10,199 bases of DNA from Candidatus Acidiferrales bacterium (GCA_955651735.1 CATPAM010000351.1:1-10199); one strand, 5' to 3'; positions 1 through 7,082 are shown, counted from the stretch's first letter. Notes: generated by a model from the letters alone, not told the origin. Translations and numbers: made by a program.

Positions 1-602
1 CGCAGGTCCGTGGCGACCTGGCGCGATAAGGTCGTCCGTTCATCGTACATTGTGAGCAAAATTCCCTCGATCTCGAGACTCGGATTCAAAGTCCTGCGGA
101 TGCGCATAAGCGTATCGAGAAGCTCCGAAACACCTTCCAGAGCCAGATACTCGCATTGGATCGGCACCAGCACCGCGTCTGCGGCAACCAGGGCATTCAA
201 AGTCAACAAATCCAGCGCAGGAGGACAATCCAGAACGATGAAGCGGTATTTCTCGCGAAGTCCATTCAAAACCGACCTTAGCTTATATTCGCGCCCCTCG
301 GCAGAAACCAATTCGACGGCGGCACCGGCAAGATTCTTATCCGCTGGCACCACATCCAGGCGCTCGACTTGCGATTTCTGAGTAATTCGATCGAAGGGTT
401 CGTTCAAAATCAGAGAGTGATAGAGGGTGCGCCGAGAGGGATCCTTCTGAAAGCCAATCGCCGCCGTTGCGTTGGCTTGCGAGTCGCAATCGACAAGTAA
501 AGTGGCTTGATCCGCAGTCGCGAGGCAAGCGGCTAAATTCACGGCCGTAGTGGTTTTCCCCACACCGCCCTTTTGATTGGCCACCGCGATAATCCGCGCC
601 AC
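1..602 (-). CDS. parA: ParA/Soj chromosome-partitioning ATPase (3' end outside the window)
   Basis: This is a Walker-type ATPase that works with ParB and parS to segregate newly replicated origins; it binds DNA non-specifically in the nucleoid when ATP-bound. About 200 residues are visible of the roughly 250-260 usual for Soj. The deviant Walker A motif KGGVGKTT is at residues 11-18, the switch-like VDCDSQANAT at 37-46, and Walker B IVLDCPP at 122-128. The visible part ends in a typical Soj segment, LTMYDERTTLSRQVATDL. The start is a GTG at 602, preceded by a G-rich stretch (tgggggt) about 3 nt upstream; it gives the usual Soj opening VARIIAVANQKGG just before the P-loop. The three parS sites lie just upstream, and rsmG lies beyond them on the same strand. 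parB would be expected next, outside the window. The family assignment is very secure. Confidence 0.96.
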   Translation of the reverse strand, partial: MARIIAVANQKGGVGKTTTAVNLAACLATADQATLLVDCDSQANATAAIGFQKDPSRRTLYHSLILNEPFDRITQKSQVERLDVVPADKNLAGAAVELVSAEGREYKLRSVLNGLREKYRFIVLDCPPALDLLTLNALVAADAVLVPIQCEYLALEGVSELLDTLMRIRRTLNPSLEIEGILLTMYDERTTLSRQVATDL

Positions 603-652
603 CGAACCCCCAGTGGGCGAAAACTTAGCAAAGCCTAGCAGGAGATGCAAGA

Positions 653-668
653 TGTTTCACGTGGAACG
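653..668. other. parS: parS-like ParB-binding site 1
   Basis: TGTTTCACGTGGAACG matches the broadly conserved bacterial parS consensus TGTTNCACGTGNAACA at all specified positions except the last (G for A). The central CACGTG is intact. It lies about 50 nt upstream of the parA start codon, so ParB loading here could also influence parA transcription (inference). Confidence 0.87.
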
Positions 669-730
669 TAACTGGACACTGTGAAAATCCCCAGGCGGAT
701 TTGGAGGGCGCGCGAGGCAGTTGAACATGA

Positions 731-746
731 TGTTTCACGTGGAACA
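731..746. other. parS: parS ParB-binding site 2 (perfect consensus)
   Basis: TGTTTCACGTGGAACA matches the consensus TGTTNCACGTGNAACA at every specified position. It is the middle of three such palindromes between parA and rsmG, and a perfect 16-bp match next to parA is very unlikely by chance. Confidence 0.93.
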
Positions 747-775
747 TCGAAGGGAGAGTTCCGGCGAGCCACCGG

Positions 776-791
776 CGTTCCACGTGGAACA
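776..791. other. parS: parS-like ParB-binding site 3
   Basis: CGTTCCACGTGGAACA has one mismatch to the parS consensus (first base C for T). The inner 14 bp, 777-790, form a perfect inverted repeat, GTTCCACGTGGAAC. Centre-to-centre it lies 45 bp from site 2. It is about 50 bp from the rsmG stop codon. Confidence 0.87.
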
Positions 792-842
792 ATTGCTGCC
801 CCCAGCGACCGATCTCACGTTTTGGTACTTCCCGCGCCGCGC

Positions 843-1487
843 CTATCCCTGGCGATCCCCAACCAAGAGAAACCGCTGCAAGGAGCGGGGAATCGAAATT
901 GGGTCCTTCCACAACCATCCTCCTACCTTTTTGATCTCGTCGATATCGCGGCCACCAACCCAAAGAATAGCTTGACCCGCCGCGACGCGCTCAGAGTGTG
1001 CCCAGCCGAGAAATTTGCCGAACTCACCCAATGCGCGCGAACAAACGAAATCCAGCGGCGCTATCTCTTCTCCAAGCTCCTCGTACTGACTGACCAGCAC
1101 CCGCGTATCCGTAAAACCCAACTCGCGTACGACCTCGGCCAGAAATGTAGCCTTCTTAAAGTTCGATTCAATCAAAAAGCCTTGGAGCTCTGGGCGCGCG
1201 ATTTTCAACGCTAGACCCGGAAAACCTCCGCCGGAACCCACGTCCGCTAGCCGACCCGCCTGAAATGGCACGACTGCTGCTGCATACATCGATTCGCAAA
1301 AATGCCGGTATAACACCTCCAGCGGATCCCGAATGGCCGTGAGATTCACTTTCTCGTTCCAAGCAAGCAGGATCGCCGTATATCGCTGAACACAGGTCAC
1401 TTGCTCGGGAGTTAGCTGCACCTGAAACTCGCGCAACGCCTGGTTGATAACGTCCCCGGACAATGAAGCCTGATTTCTAGTTAACAT
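843..1487 (-). CDS. rsmG: 16S rRNA (guanine-N7) methyltransferase RsmG (GidB)
   Basis: RsmG uses S-adenosylmethionine to methylate N7 of G527 (E. coli numbering) in the 530 loop of 16S rRNA; its loss gives low-level streptomycin resistance in several bacteria. The protein is 214 aa, close to the 207 aa of E. coli. The family stretch WNEKVNLTAIRDPLEVLYRHF is split here as WNEKVNLTAIRD (residues 43-54) and PLEVLYRHF (55-63). The SAM-binding motif I DVGSGGGFPG is at 82-91, followed by IES at 106-108 (acidic ribose-binding position) and SRAL at 150-153. The ATG at 1487 gives the normal N-terminal length. No Shine-Dalgarno sequence precedes it, and the region just upstream is unusually AT-rich. 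The gene lies 12 nt downstream of the CPBP protease gene and upstream of parA, so it keeps the classic rsmG-parA order. Confidence 0.96.
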   Translation of the reverse strand: MLTRNQASLSGDVINQALREFQVQLTPEQVTCVQRYTAILLAWNEKVNLTAIRDPLEVLYRHFCESMYAAAVVPFQAGRLADVGSGGGFPGLALKIARPELQGFLIESNFKKATFLAEVVRELGFTDTRVLVSQYEELGEEIAPLDFVCSRALGEFGKFLGWAHSERVAAGQAILWVGGRDIDEIKKVGGWLWKDPISIPRSLQRFLLVGDRQG

Positions 1488-1493
1488 AATATA

Positions 1494-1499
1494 TTTATA
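1494..1499 (-). promoter_or_regulatory. possible -10 element directly upstream of rsmG
   Basis: Read on the minus strand, TATAAA ends 6 nt before the rsmG ATG, inside an AT-rich island (about 1481-1506) in otherwise GC-rich DNA. That spacing would place a transcription start at or next to the start codon, which fits the missing Shine-Dalgarno sequence and suggests a leaderless transcript. No good -35 was found at 16-18 nt, so this is tentative. Confidence 0.3.
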
Positions 1500-2213
1500 C
1501 TAATTCGCTCCCTGAGTAACGGATTGACGCTGAATGAGGTAGCGCGGCCCCGCTATTCCAGCCACTAGGTCCACGCCCATGTGCCACACCACCGCGGGCA
1601 CCAAACTCCCGAGTGCCGCCCGCGAAACTCCGAACAAGAGCCCCAGCACCGTCGTGCTCACGAATCCCGCGCGGCCCTGATAAAGGTGCGCGAGTCCAAA
1701 AATGACAGACGACACCAGTATAACCACCCCGATCGGCACACCCGTGCGACTAAGTGCCGCCATGGCAAATCCGCGATACAAGAATTCCTCGCACAGTCCG
1801 GCGGTGACCGACAACGCAAAGAAGGGAACCAATTCCCTCCTACTCTGGGGAAGAATGCGTTCCGCCAGGGCCTGGAGCGGACGTCGTAAGGGGCTGACCG
1901 ACCGCCCCATGCGCCGCAGGTTGAGCCATTGGAGCGTAACGATCACCGCGGCACCAAATACGGCGATAACTGTGACCGTGAGTAGCTCTGGCATGGCCAA
2001 GCCGAGCTGTGCGGCAGTAAATCCGTGCGCCCAAGCCCGCCAGGCAGCAACGGCTGTGGCGAGCCACTGGAACGCGATCGTCGAACGGTACAGCGAAAGC
2101 CGCTCTGCCGGTTCCACATGCGGCTTGGCAAGAAGGTGCTGCAGTTTCGCGCGACCGCGCCACGGCACAATCACGCCCAGCAGGAAAAAAATCAGTAGAA
2201 TGTCCCAGGGCAT
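1500..2213 (-). CDS. CPBP-family intramembrane glutamic protease (CAAX protease/Abi family)
   Basis: This is a multi-pass membrane protein of 237 aa of the CPBP (Rce1/Abi) family, whose members are intramembrane proteases or protein-processing factors; the substrate cannot be predicted. All three family motifs are present: EEFLYR at residues 142-147 (catalytic EExxxR), FGLAH at 172-176 (FxxxH) and HMGVD at 211-215 (HxxxN/D type). Hydrophobic segments lie near residues 3-17, 45-62, 76-96, 130-141, 161-175 and 186-216. I chose ATG 2213, which opens directly into the first membrane helix. An in-frame TTG at 2300 would add 29 poorly hydrophobic residues and would run into the likely selD promoter. 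The gene ends 12 nt before rsmG, so the two are probably co-transcribed. It is divergent from selD. Confidence 0.88.
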   Translation of the reverse strand: MPWDILLIFFLLGVIVPWRGRAKLQHLLAKPHVEPAERLSLYRSTIAFQWLATAVAAWRAWAHGFTAAQLGLAMPELLTVTVIAVFGAAVIVTLQWLNLRRMGRSVSPLRRPLQALAERILPQSRRELVPFFALSVTAGLCEEFLYRGFAMAALSRTGVPIGVVILVSSVIFGLAHLYQGRAGFVSTTVLGLLFGVSRAALGSLVPAVVWHMGVDLVAGIAGPRYLIQRQSVTQGAN

Positions 2214-2290
2214 GCGGCGATGAAAACACGTCCGGCTCACAAGCGCAATGCTTTGCACGAATGTCACGAGCAGGGAAGCAGTGGCATCCT

Positions 2291-2296
2291 TATAAT
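2291..2296 (+). promoter_or_regulatory. probable -10 box of the selD promoter
   Basis: A perfect TATAAT lies 32 nt upstream of the selD TTG start, in the CPBP-selD divergent spacer. A start site near 2303 would give a leader of about 26 nt containing the GAGGAG ribosome-binding site at 2313-2318. The -35 position (GAGCAG, 2268-2273) is poor, so the call rests on the -10 match and its placement. Confidence 0.4.
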
Positions 2297-2328
2297 GCAA
2301 TTAGCGCCGAAAGAGGAGAGGTGTTCCG

Positions 2329-3408
2329 TTGGCGACGCAAGTGAAACTGACCTCCATGGCCAAGGCCGCGGGCTGTGCAGCAAAGCTGAATCCCGCCACG
2401 CTCGACGCCGTGCTGCGCAAGCTGCCGCGGCAAACGGATCCGAATGTCCTGGTGGGCTTTGACACCAACGATGACGCGGGAATTTACCAAATTGGCGAAG
2501 GTATGGCGCTCGTGCAGACGGTCGACTTCTTCACGCCGATTGTGGATGACCCGTTTCTGTTCGGCCAAATCGCCGCGGCCAACGCGCTCAGCGACGTGTA
2601 CGCCATGGGCGGCCGTCCGATATCGTCGCTTTCCATCGTAGGCTTTCCAGAAAAGGGCGATCCGGAAATTCTGGAACAAATCATTCGCGGCGGCTTGAAG
2701 AAAATGGACGAGGCGCATTGCAGCGTGATCGGGGGTCACTCGATCCGCAATGAAGACATGTTGTTCGGCTACGCGGTCACGGGCTTGATCAATCCGCAGC
2801 GCGTGTGGCGCAATGTTGGCGCGCGCGAAGGCGATGTGCTGCTCTTTACGAAGCCGCTCGGGACAGGCGTGATTACCACCGCGCTGAAAAAAGATCGGGC
2901 CACAGGCGAATCGCTGGCCGCTGCGGTTTTAGCGATGACTACGCTAAACCGGGATGCCGCGGCGGCGCTGCAAGAAATCGATGAGAAGGCCGACAGCGTG
3001 CCAAGCGTCCACGCCGTCACAGATGTCACTGGTTTCAGCTTGCTAGGCCACGCGCGTGAGATGGCGCTGGGTGATCCCACCCGCGGCATTGCGCCGGTGT
3101 CCTTTGAAATCGACCATGCTGCTTTCGATTATTTCCCCGGCGCTTTCGAAGCGGCGCGCGAAGGTCATCTCTCCGCCGGACTCAAGAACAATCGCGCTTT
3201 TGTGAGTGACTGCGCCGGTTTCGCGCCGAGCGTCGCGGCCGAGTATCAGGATCTGCTCTTCGATCCGCAGACTTCGGGCGGCCTGCTTGTCGCCATCACG
3301 CCGGAGGCCGCGGAAACTGCGCTTGCTTCTTTGCAGCGTCACGGAGCTGCCGCGCGGCGAGTTGGCAGAGTCGTGGCCAAGCGCTCTCCGCTTCTTGCAG
3401 TGCGCTGA
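2329..3408 (+). CDS. selD: selenophosphate synthase SelD
   Basis: SelD makes selenophosphate from selenide and ATP, the selenium donor for selenocysteine synthesis (SelA) and for 2-selenouridine in tRNA (MnmH/SelU). The protein is 359 aa (E. coli 347). By eye against E. coli SelD, catalytic Cys16 and Lys19 sit in AAGCAAKL (Cys17 and Lys20 in E. coli); the second nearby cysteine of the E. coli enzyme is alanine here. Likely metal-binding aspartates are D49 (NDDAGIY), D66 (VDFF), D89 (SDVYAMGG) and D232 (DVTGF). Other signatures are GGHS at 135-138 and FDPQTSGGLL at 311-320. The start is a TTG with GAGGAG ending 10 nt upstream; the ATG at 2356 has no ribosome-binding site. The catalytic position is a normal Cys codon (TGT), not TGA. 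A membrane-hydrolase gene follows after 39 nt. Confidence 0.96.
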   Translation: MATQVKLTSMAKAAGCAAKLNPATLDAVLRKLPRQTDPNVLVGFDTNDDAGIYQIGEGMALVQTVDFFTPIVDDPFLFGQIAAANALSDVYAMGGRPISSLSIVGFPEKGDPEILEQIIRGGLKKMDEAHCSVIGGHSIRNEDMLFGYAVTGLINPQRVWRNVGAREGDVLLFTKPLGTGVITTALKKDRATGESLAAAVLAMTTLNRDAAAALQEIDEKADSVPSVHAVTDVTGFSLLGHAREMALGDPTRGIAPVSFEIDHAAFDYFPGAFEAAREGHLSAGLKNNRAFVSDCAGFAPSVAAEYQDLLFDPQTSGGLLVAITPEAAETALASLQRHGAAARRVGRVVAKRSPLLAVR

Positions 3409-3447
3409 AAATGCGCTGGAGTCCGCTAATCCGGTAAACTTCCCCGC

Positions 3448-4665
3448 ATGGATACCGTCACTCACGGAATCGCCGGCGCGCTCATCGCCAAGGCCGCCTT
3501 TCGCGGCCAAGACATGCTCGGCGCAAAGCCGGTGAATCGCGAACGAATCATTACCTGGTCCCTGATGCTGGGCGCGATCTTCCCGGACTCTGACGTCTTC
3601 CGGGATTTTTTCTCGCGCAACGATCTCCTCATCTTGACGTGGCATCGCAGCATCACGCACTCGCTCGTTTGTCTCCCCATCTTCGCCGTGGTCCTCGCCG
3701 CGCTGACCCGCTGGTTTGTGCGCTGGCGCCAGTGGGACGCGCCTTCCTTCCTCGTGCTGATCGTTGTCTACGCCGTCGGCATTCTCAGCCACATTCTTCT
3801 CGATCTGGTCACTTCGTTCGGCACGATGGTATGGTCGCCGCTGAAATGGTCGCGCCCGGCGTGGGATCTCATTTTCATCATCGATTTCACGCTGACCGTG
3901 ATTCTGCTGGTACCGCAGATTGTCGCGTGGGCGTACGCGAAAGAAGAAGGATTGCCGCGGCGCGCGCTCGGAAGCTGGATAGTGTTTGCCGCAGGCGCCG
4001 TAGGGGTCGCCGCGCTTGGGATGTCCGTGGGTGCGCCCATTTCCATGCGGGCCATCCTCGCTGTAGTCGTCATACTCGCCGCTGTGTTTCTTTTGCCCGG
4101 GGTGCGCCAGTGGGGATTGCAAGTGCGCTACGCGTCGTGGAATCTAGCAGGACTGTTGATCGCGCTCGGCTATATCGGAGCTGCAGCTTATGCGCATCAT
4201 GCCGCGCTTCAAGGCGTCGACAAATTTTCGTCATCGTTACACCTCGACGTACAATCACGCGGCGCGCTTCCGTTCCCGCCGTCGCTCTGGCATTGGGATG
4301 GCTTGGTCCTGACGCCGCACGGAGTCTATGAACTGCGCATGGATCTCGGCGGCGGATCCACAGAAGTGCAGGCAGCCTCGGCCAGCCCTGACGCGGATTC
4401 ATCCTGGAGCTACCGCTTCTATCCCGACGCCGCTCCTAATCCTTACATCGAGGCCGCCAAGCGCCTGCCGGAGGTTCGCACCGTTCTGTGGTTCGCCCGC
4501 TTCCCGGTGACGCGCTTCCACAAAGAGGGCGCCGACGCGATCGTCGAGATCTCCGATTTGCGTTTTCCCCAAATGCGGCCGGACCGGCCAGCATCCTTCA
4601 CTTACAGAGTACGTCTCGCTGCCGACCAAACAGTGCTGTCGCAAGGCTGGGTCCGGCCGAGGTAG
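3448..4665 (+). CDS. YdjM/DUF457-type membrane-bound metal-dependent hydrolase
   Basis: This 405-aa inner-membrane protein belongs to the YdjM/DUF457 group of putative metal-dependent hydrolases; the family's substrate is not established. The N-terminal signature MDTVTHGIAGALIA is present, as are FPDSD (45-49), HRSITHS (66-72) and SHILLD (114-119), whose His and Asp residues resemble a membrane-embedded metal site. Likely membrane helices are near 73-91, 101-120, 139-163, 174-195, 201-217 and 229-249. Residues 250-405 form a soluble C-terminal region that I do not recognise, rich in aromatic residues and acidic/basic patches and presumably periplasmic. ATG 3448 gives the family N-terminus exactly, although the ribosome-binding site is weak. 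The gene starts 39 nt after selD and is probably co-transcribed. It converges on jag with a 55-nt gap. Confidence 0.88.
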   Translation: MDTVTHGIAGALIAKAAFRGQDMLGAKPVNRERIITWSLMLGAIFPDSDVFRDFFSRNDLLILTWHRSITHSLVCLPIFAVVLAALTRWFVRWRQWDAPSFLVLIVVYAVGILSHILLDLVTSFGTMVWSPLKWSRPAWDLIFIIDFTLTVILLVPQIVAWAYAKEEGLPRRALGSWIVFAAGAVGVAALGMSVGAPISMRAILAVVVILAAVFLLPGVRQWGLQVRYASWNLAGLLIALGYIGAAAYAHHAALQGVDKFSSSLHLDVQSRGALPFPPSLWHWDGLVLTPHGVYELRMDLGGGSTEVQAASASPDADSSWSYRFYPDAAPNPYIEAAKRLPEVRTVLWFARFPVTRFHKEGADAIVEISDLRFPQMRPDRPASFTYRVRLAADQTVLSQGWVRPR

Positions 4666-4720
4666 CACAGAGTGTCAGCCCATCGCAAATCGGGACAAGC
4701 TTATCGGTGGAAGTACAACG
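4666..4720. other. convergent junction between the selD operon and the yidC-jag operon
   Basis: This 55-nt spacer separates the stop codons of the membrane-hydrolase gene (plus) and jag (minus). A bidirectional terminator would be expected, but I see no GC-rich hairpin followed by a T-run on either strand. Termination may be rho-dependent, or transcripts may overlap. Confidence 0.5.
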
Positions 4721-5242
4721 TCAATGTGAAGGTTTACTATCCGCCGGATGGATCACCACTTGGCGGTGCTCGCCGACGCCCACGCTTTCCGTGCGAACGC
4801 CTGGCATGTCTTTCAACGCCAGGTGCACGATGCGCCGTTCGCGCGAAGTCATGGGATTCAGCCGAAACGGCTGCTTGGAGGTTTGCACGCGCTCCGCGGC
4901 CACCTTCGCGGTCATGCGCAGCTCTTCAAAGCGTAGCGCGCGATAGCCGCCACAATCGATGTGAATCTTTTCGTGGTGCTCCGGCTCGAGCCGCAGAGCG
5001 CGAAAGGCCAGATGCTCCAGGGCCTTCAATACTTCCGCCCCGCGCTCCAGCAGGATCTCCTTGTCGCGGCCGTCCACATCGGCGAGGACTTCCGCGTCGC
5101 TTCCAGCACCAGGCGCAGCCACACTCACGGTGACCTTCAATTGAAATCCGGCCGCGCGGACAATTTTCTCCAGAAAATCGCGCAGGGCGTCCGCCGCTGC
5201 TTGCCGATTCAGTTTACCGTCCTGAATAAGTTCCTGAGTCAT
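4721..5242 (-). CDS. jag: Jag/KhpB (EloR-type) KH-R3H RNA-binding protein
   Basis: Jag/KhpB proteins carry a type II KH domain and an R3H domain, bind RNA, and in Firmicutes affect cell elongation and division; their gene almost always follows yidC. The protein is 173 aa. The KH region spans about residues 28-100 and the R3H domain about 108-167, with the defining R136-x3-H140 in ERRIVHLALKD and the conserved tail VGVGEHRQVVIHP. The N-terminal Jag-N domain of longer homologues is absent. The KH nucleic-acid loop, usually GxxG in LIGxRGETL, reads LLERGAEVL here (residues 64-72), so the first glycine appears replaced by glutamate. ATG 5242 lies 55 nt after the yidC stop codon, and the ribosome-binding site is weak. 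The gene is the last of the rpmH-rnpA-yidD-yidC-jag run. Family assignment is secure; RNA targets are unknown. Confidence 0.9.
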   Translation of the reverse strand: MTQELIQDGKLNRQAAADALRDFLEKIVRAAGFQLKVTVSVAAPGAGSDAEVLADVDGRDKEILLERGAEVLKALEHLAFRALRLEPEHHEKIHIDCGGYRALRFEELRMTAKVAAERVQTSKQPFRLNPMTSRERRIVHLALKDMPGVRTESVGVGEHRQVVIHPADSKPSH

Positions 5243-5297
5243 GGCTCTAAGCGATCACAGAATGTGGAATTAACTGCGAACCCGTCGGCGATCGTTA

Positions 5298-7082
5298 CTA
5301 CTTCTTGTTTTTGTTCTTCTTACCTTGCGCCTGGATCGCCGCCGCCGGCAACGGATGCGTGCGGTTCAGCCACCACTGCTGCAGGATGCCAACCAGGCTG
5401 CTGGTAAGAATATACACGGCCAGGCCGCTGGAGATGGGGGAGATCATGAACAGTCCGGCCATGGTCACCGGCATGATCTTCATCATCATCTGCTGCTGCG
5501 GGTCGGTGGTGGTCATGGGCGTCATCTTCGACACCAGGTACATGGAAAGGCCCATAATGATTGGCAAAATGTAATACGGGTCTTTCGCGGACAAGTCCGT
5601 GATCCAGCCAAACCAGCGCGCGTGCCGCATCTCAATCGCGAAACGCAACACGGTGTTCAGCCCAAACCAGATGGGCATCTGCAAGAACATCTGGAAGCAG
5701 CCGCCCACCGGGTTGATTTTCTCGCGGCTGTAGACCGCCATCACTTCCTTGTTCATCTCCGCTTTACGCGGATCGCGCATGGAATATTTTTTGTACTTCT
5801 CCTGGATCTGCTTGATTTCCGGCGCCACGCGCTGCATTTTCAGCGTCGTGCGGTAGCTGGAAATGCGCAGCGGAAACAGGAGCATGTTGATGACCAGCGT
5901 CAACACGACAATCGCCCAGCCCCAGTTTGGAATGTAGTTGTGCAGCCATTTCAATCCGTGAAAGAGCGGATCAGCGATAAACTCCAGCCAGCCGAAGTTC
6001 ACCAGCGAGTGCAGCGGCGGGTTCATCTTCTTCAGTTCGTCGTAGTCCTTCGGGCCCACATAGACGCGCAGCGCCAAAGGCTGCGCCGAAGTTGTCGTCT
6101 GGATTTGCGGAACTGCTTCTTCCGTATCCTTGCCCTCCACCTGAACGGTGCGGAAAACCTTCCAATAGCGGGCCTCGAGGGAGCCCGGAGGCGCGCTAGT
6201 CGGCGGTAGAAACACCGCGGCGAAGTAGCGGTCCTCGATCCCTGTCCAATCTTTGCCGCCCTGCCATACTCCGTGCGGCCACTTCTCCGGCCCGTCCAGT
6301 TTCTTGGCCATGATGTTGGTGAGCTTGCCGTTTTCGCGGTAGAAGACAGAAACGGTATCGATCGGCGCCGGATTCAAAACCGTCAAATCGCCAAAGCCGC
6401 CCAACCAAGTCATCCCGGCAACAACGGGGGCGCCGTTGAACTTCACACTGGTCTCGACGCGCAGCACATACGTATGATCGAAGTGAAGGTGTTTGGTGAC
6501 TTCCAGGTGGCCGTCGCTCCAACTGAATTCCGCATCGGCTGGCGCGTGCAAAGTACTCGCCGGAGTGGAAACTTGATACAGCGCGCTATTCGCTGCGGAT
6601 TCCTGTTGCTCATCGTTCAACGCCACCGCAAACGGCCATCCGCCGGTCTGCTGCGCGGCGTCGGGATGCACTAAATCGAGAATGCGCGGCGGCTTCGAGT
6701 CGTCCGTATATTTTTTTAGCTGCCAGCTCTTCACCACCGCGCCGCGGTTTGAAAATTCCACGCGATAGAGGTCGTTCTCTACAACGATGGTGCGTTCTTG
6801 CGTGTCGCCCTTCGGCGGCATTGCAGCTTCTGCGACCCCAGAGGCCCGGGATGTTCCCCTTGAGGTTGCCGGGCTAGTGGTCGCAGAGCCGGCAGAGCTC
6901 GGAGCATTGACTCCCGGATTAGCAGGCGCCGTCTGCGCTGGGCGGTTAGCCTGCGGCAGATTCGTCGGCGGCTTCGGCCCAAAAAATTTCGCCCAGGCCA
7001 GGATCACTACAAGCGACAGGAGTGAGGCCACCACGATGCGCAGCTCGTGCGTTAACTTGAACTTCTTCTCCGGTTCGGTCAC
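5298..7082 (-). CDS. yidC: membrane protein insertase YidC (Gram-negative type)
   Basis: YidC inserts and folds inner-membrane proteins, alone or with SecYEG. At 594 aa this is the long diderm form. It has a first membrane anchor at about residues 14-33, a Pro/Ala/Ser/Thr-rich linker at 38-90, a periplasmic beta-rich P1 domain at about 95-345, and the five-helix insertase core from about 370 (HNYIPNWGWAIVVLTLVIN at 381-399) to 575. Core hallmarks are FPLRISSYRTTLKMQRVAPEI (403-423, split here as FPLRISSYRT and TLKMQRVAPEI), KINPVGGCFQMFLQMPIW at 455-472, and a basic tail GKKNKNKK. The start is a GTG at 7082 that overlaps the yidD stop as GTGA, which implies translational coupling. The groove arginine (R366 in E. 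coli) aligns by eye with N399, with R406 nearby. jag follows after 55 nt. Confidence 0.96.
   Translation of the reverse strand: MTEPEKKFKLTHELRIVVASLLSLVVILAWAKFFGPKPPTNLPQANRPAQTAPANPGVNAPSSAGSATTSPATSRGTSRASGVAEAAMPPKGDTQERTIVVENDLYRVEFSNRGAVVKSWQLKKYTDDSKPPRILDLVHPDAAQQTGGWPFAVALNDEQQESAANSALYQVSTPASTLHAPADAEFSWSDGHLEVTKHLHFDHTYVLRVETSVKFNGAPVVAGMTWLGGFGDLTVLNPAPIDTVSVFYRENGKLTNIMAKKLDGPEKWPHGVWQGGKDWTGIEDRYFAAVFLPPTSAPPGSLEARYWKVFRTVQVEGKDTEEAVPQIQTTTSAQPLALRVYVGPKDYDELKKMNPPLHSLVNFGWLEFIADPLFHGLKWLHNYIPNWGWAIVVLTLVINMLLFPLRISSYRTTLKMQRVAPEIKQIQEKYKKYSMRDPRKAEMNKEVMAVYSREKINPVGGCFQMFLQMPIWFGLNTVLRFAIEMRHARWFGWITDLSAKDPYYILPIIMGLSMYLVSKMTPMTTTDPQQQMMMKIMPVTMAGLFMISPISSGLAVYILTSSLVGILQQWWLNRTHPLPAAAIQAQGKKNKNKK

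Larger units (their letters stand above)
603..842. other. rsmG-parA intergenic region (parS cluster)
   Basis: This 240-bp non-coding spacer separates rsmG from parA, both read on the minus strand. Its recognisable content is the three parS sites. ORFs that can be drawn across it on either strand run antisense to, or out of frame with, rsmG and look like chance. Only a weak parA promoter candidate (TTGCAT, 17-nt spacer, TAAGTT, minus strand, inside about 618-650) was seen, and it is not good enough to annotate. No clear rho-independent terminator for rsmG was found. Confidence 0.7.

Noticed and set aside
2356..3408. ATG 2356 as the selD start
   Set aside because: It lacks a ribosome-binding site, while TTG 2329 has GAGGAG at 10 nt and keeps the usual residues ahead of the catalytic Cys.
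3043..4122. A 359-aa minus-strand reading antisense to selD and the membrane hydrolase
   Set aside because: It is low in hydrophobic residues and rich in Arg, His, Asp and Glu, as expected for an antisense shadow of GC-rich genes. Both genes on the plus strand have clear family signatures.
4666..4720. Bidirectional terminator between the convergent operons
   Set aside because: No stable stem followed by a T-run could be found on either strand by eye.
5325..6209. A 294-aa plus-strand reading antisense to yidC
   Set aside because: It is His/Arg/Gln-rich low-complexity sequence mirroring yidC codons, with no recognisable domain.
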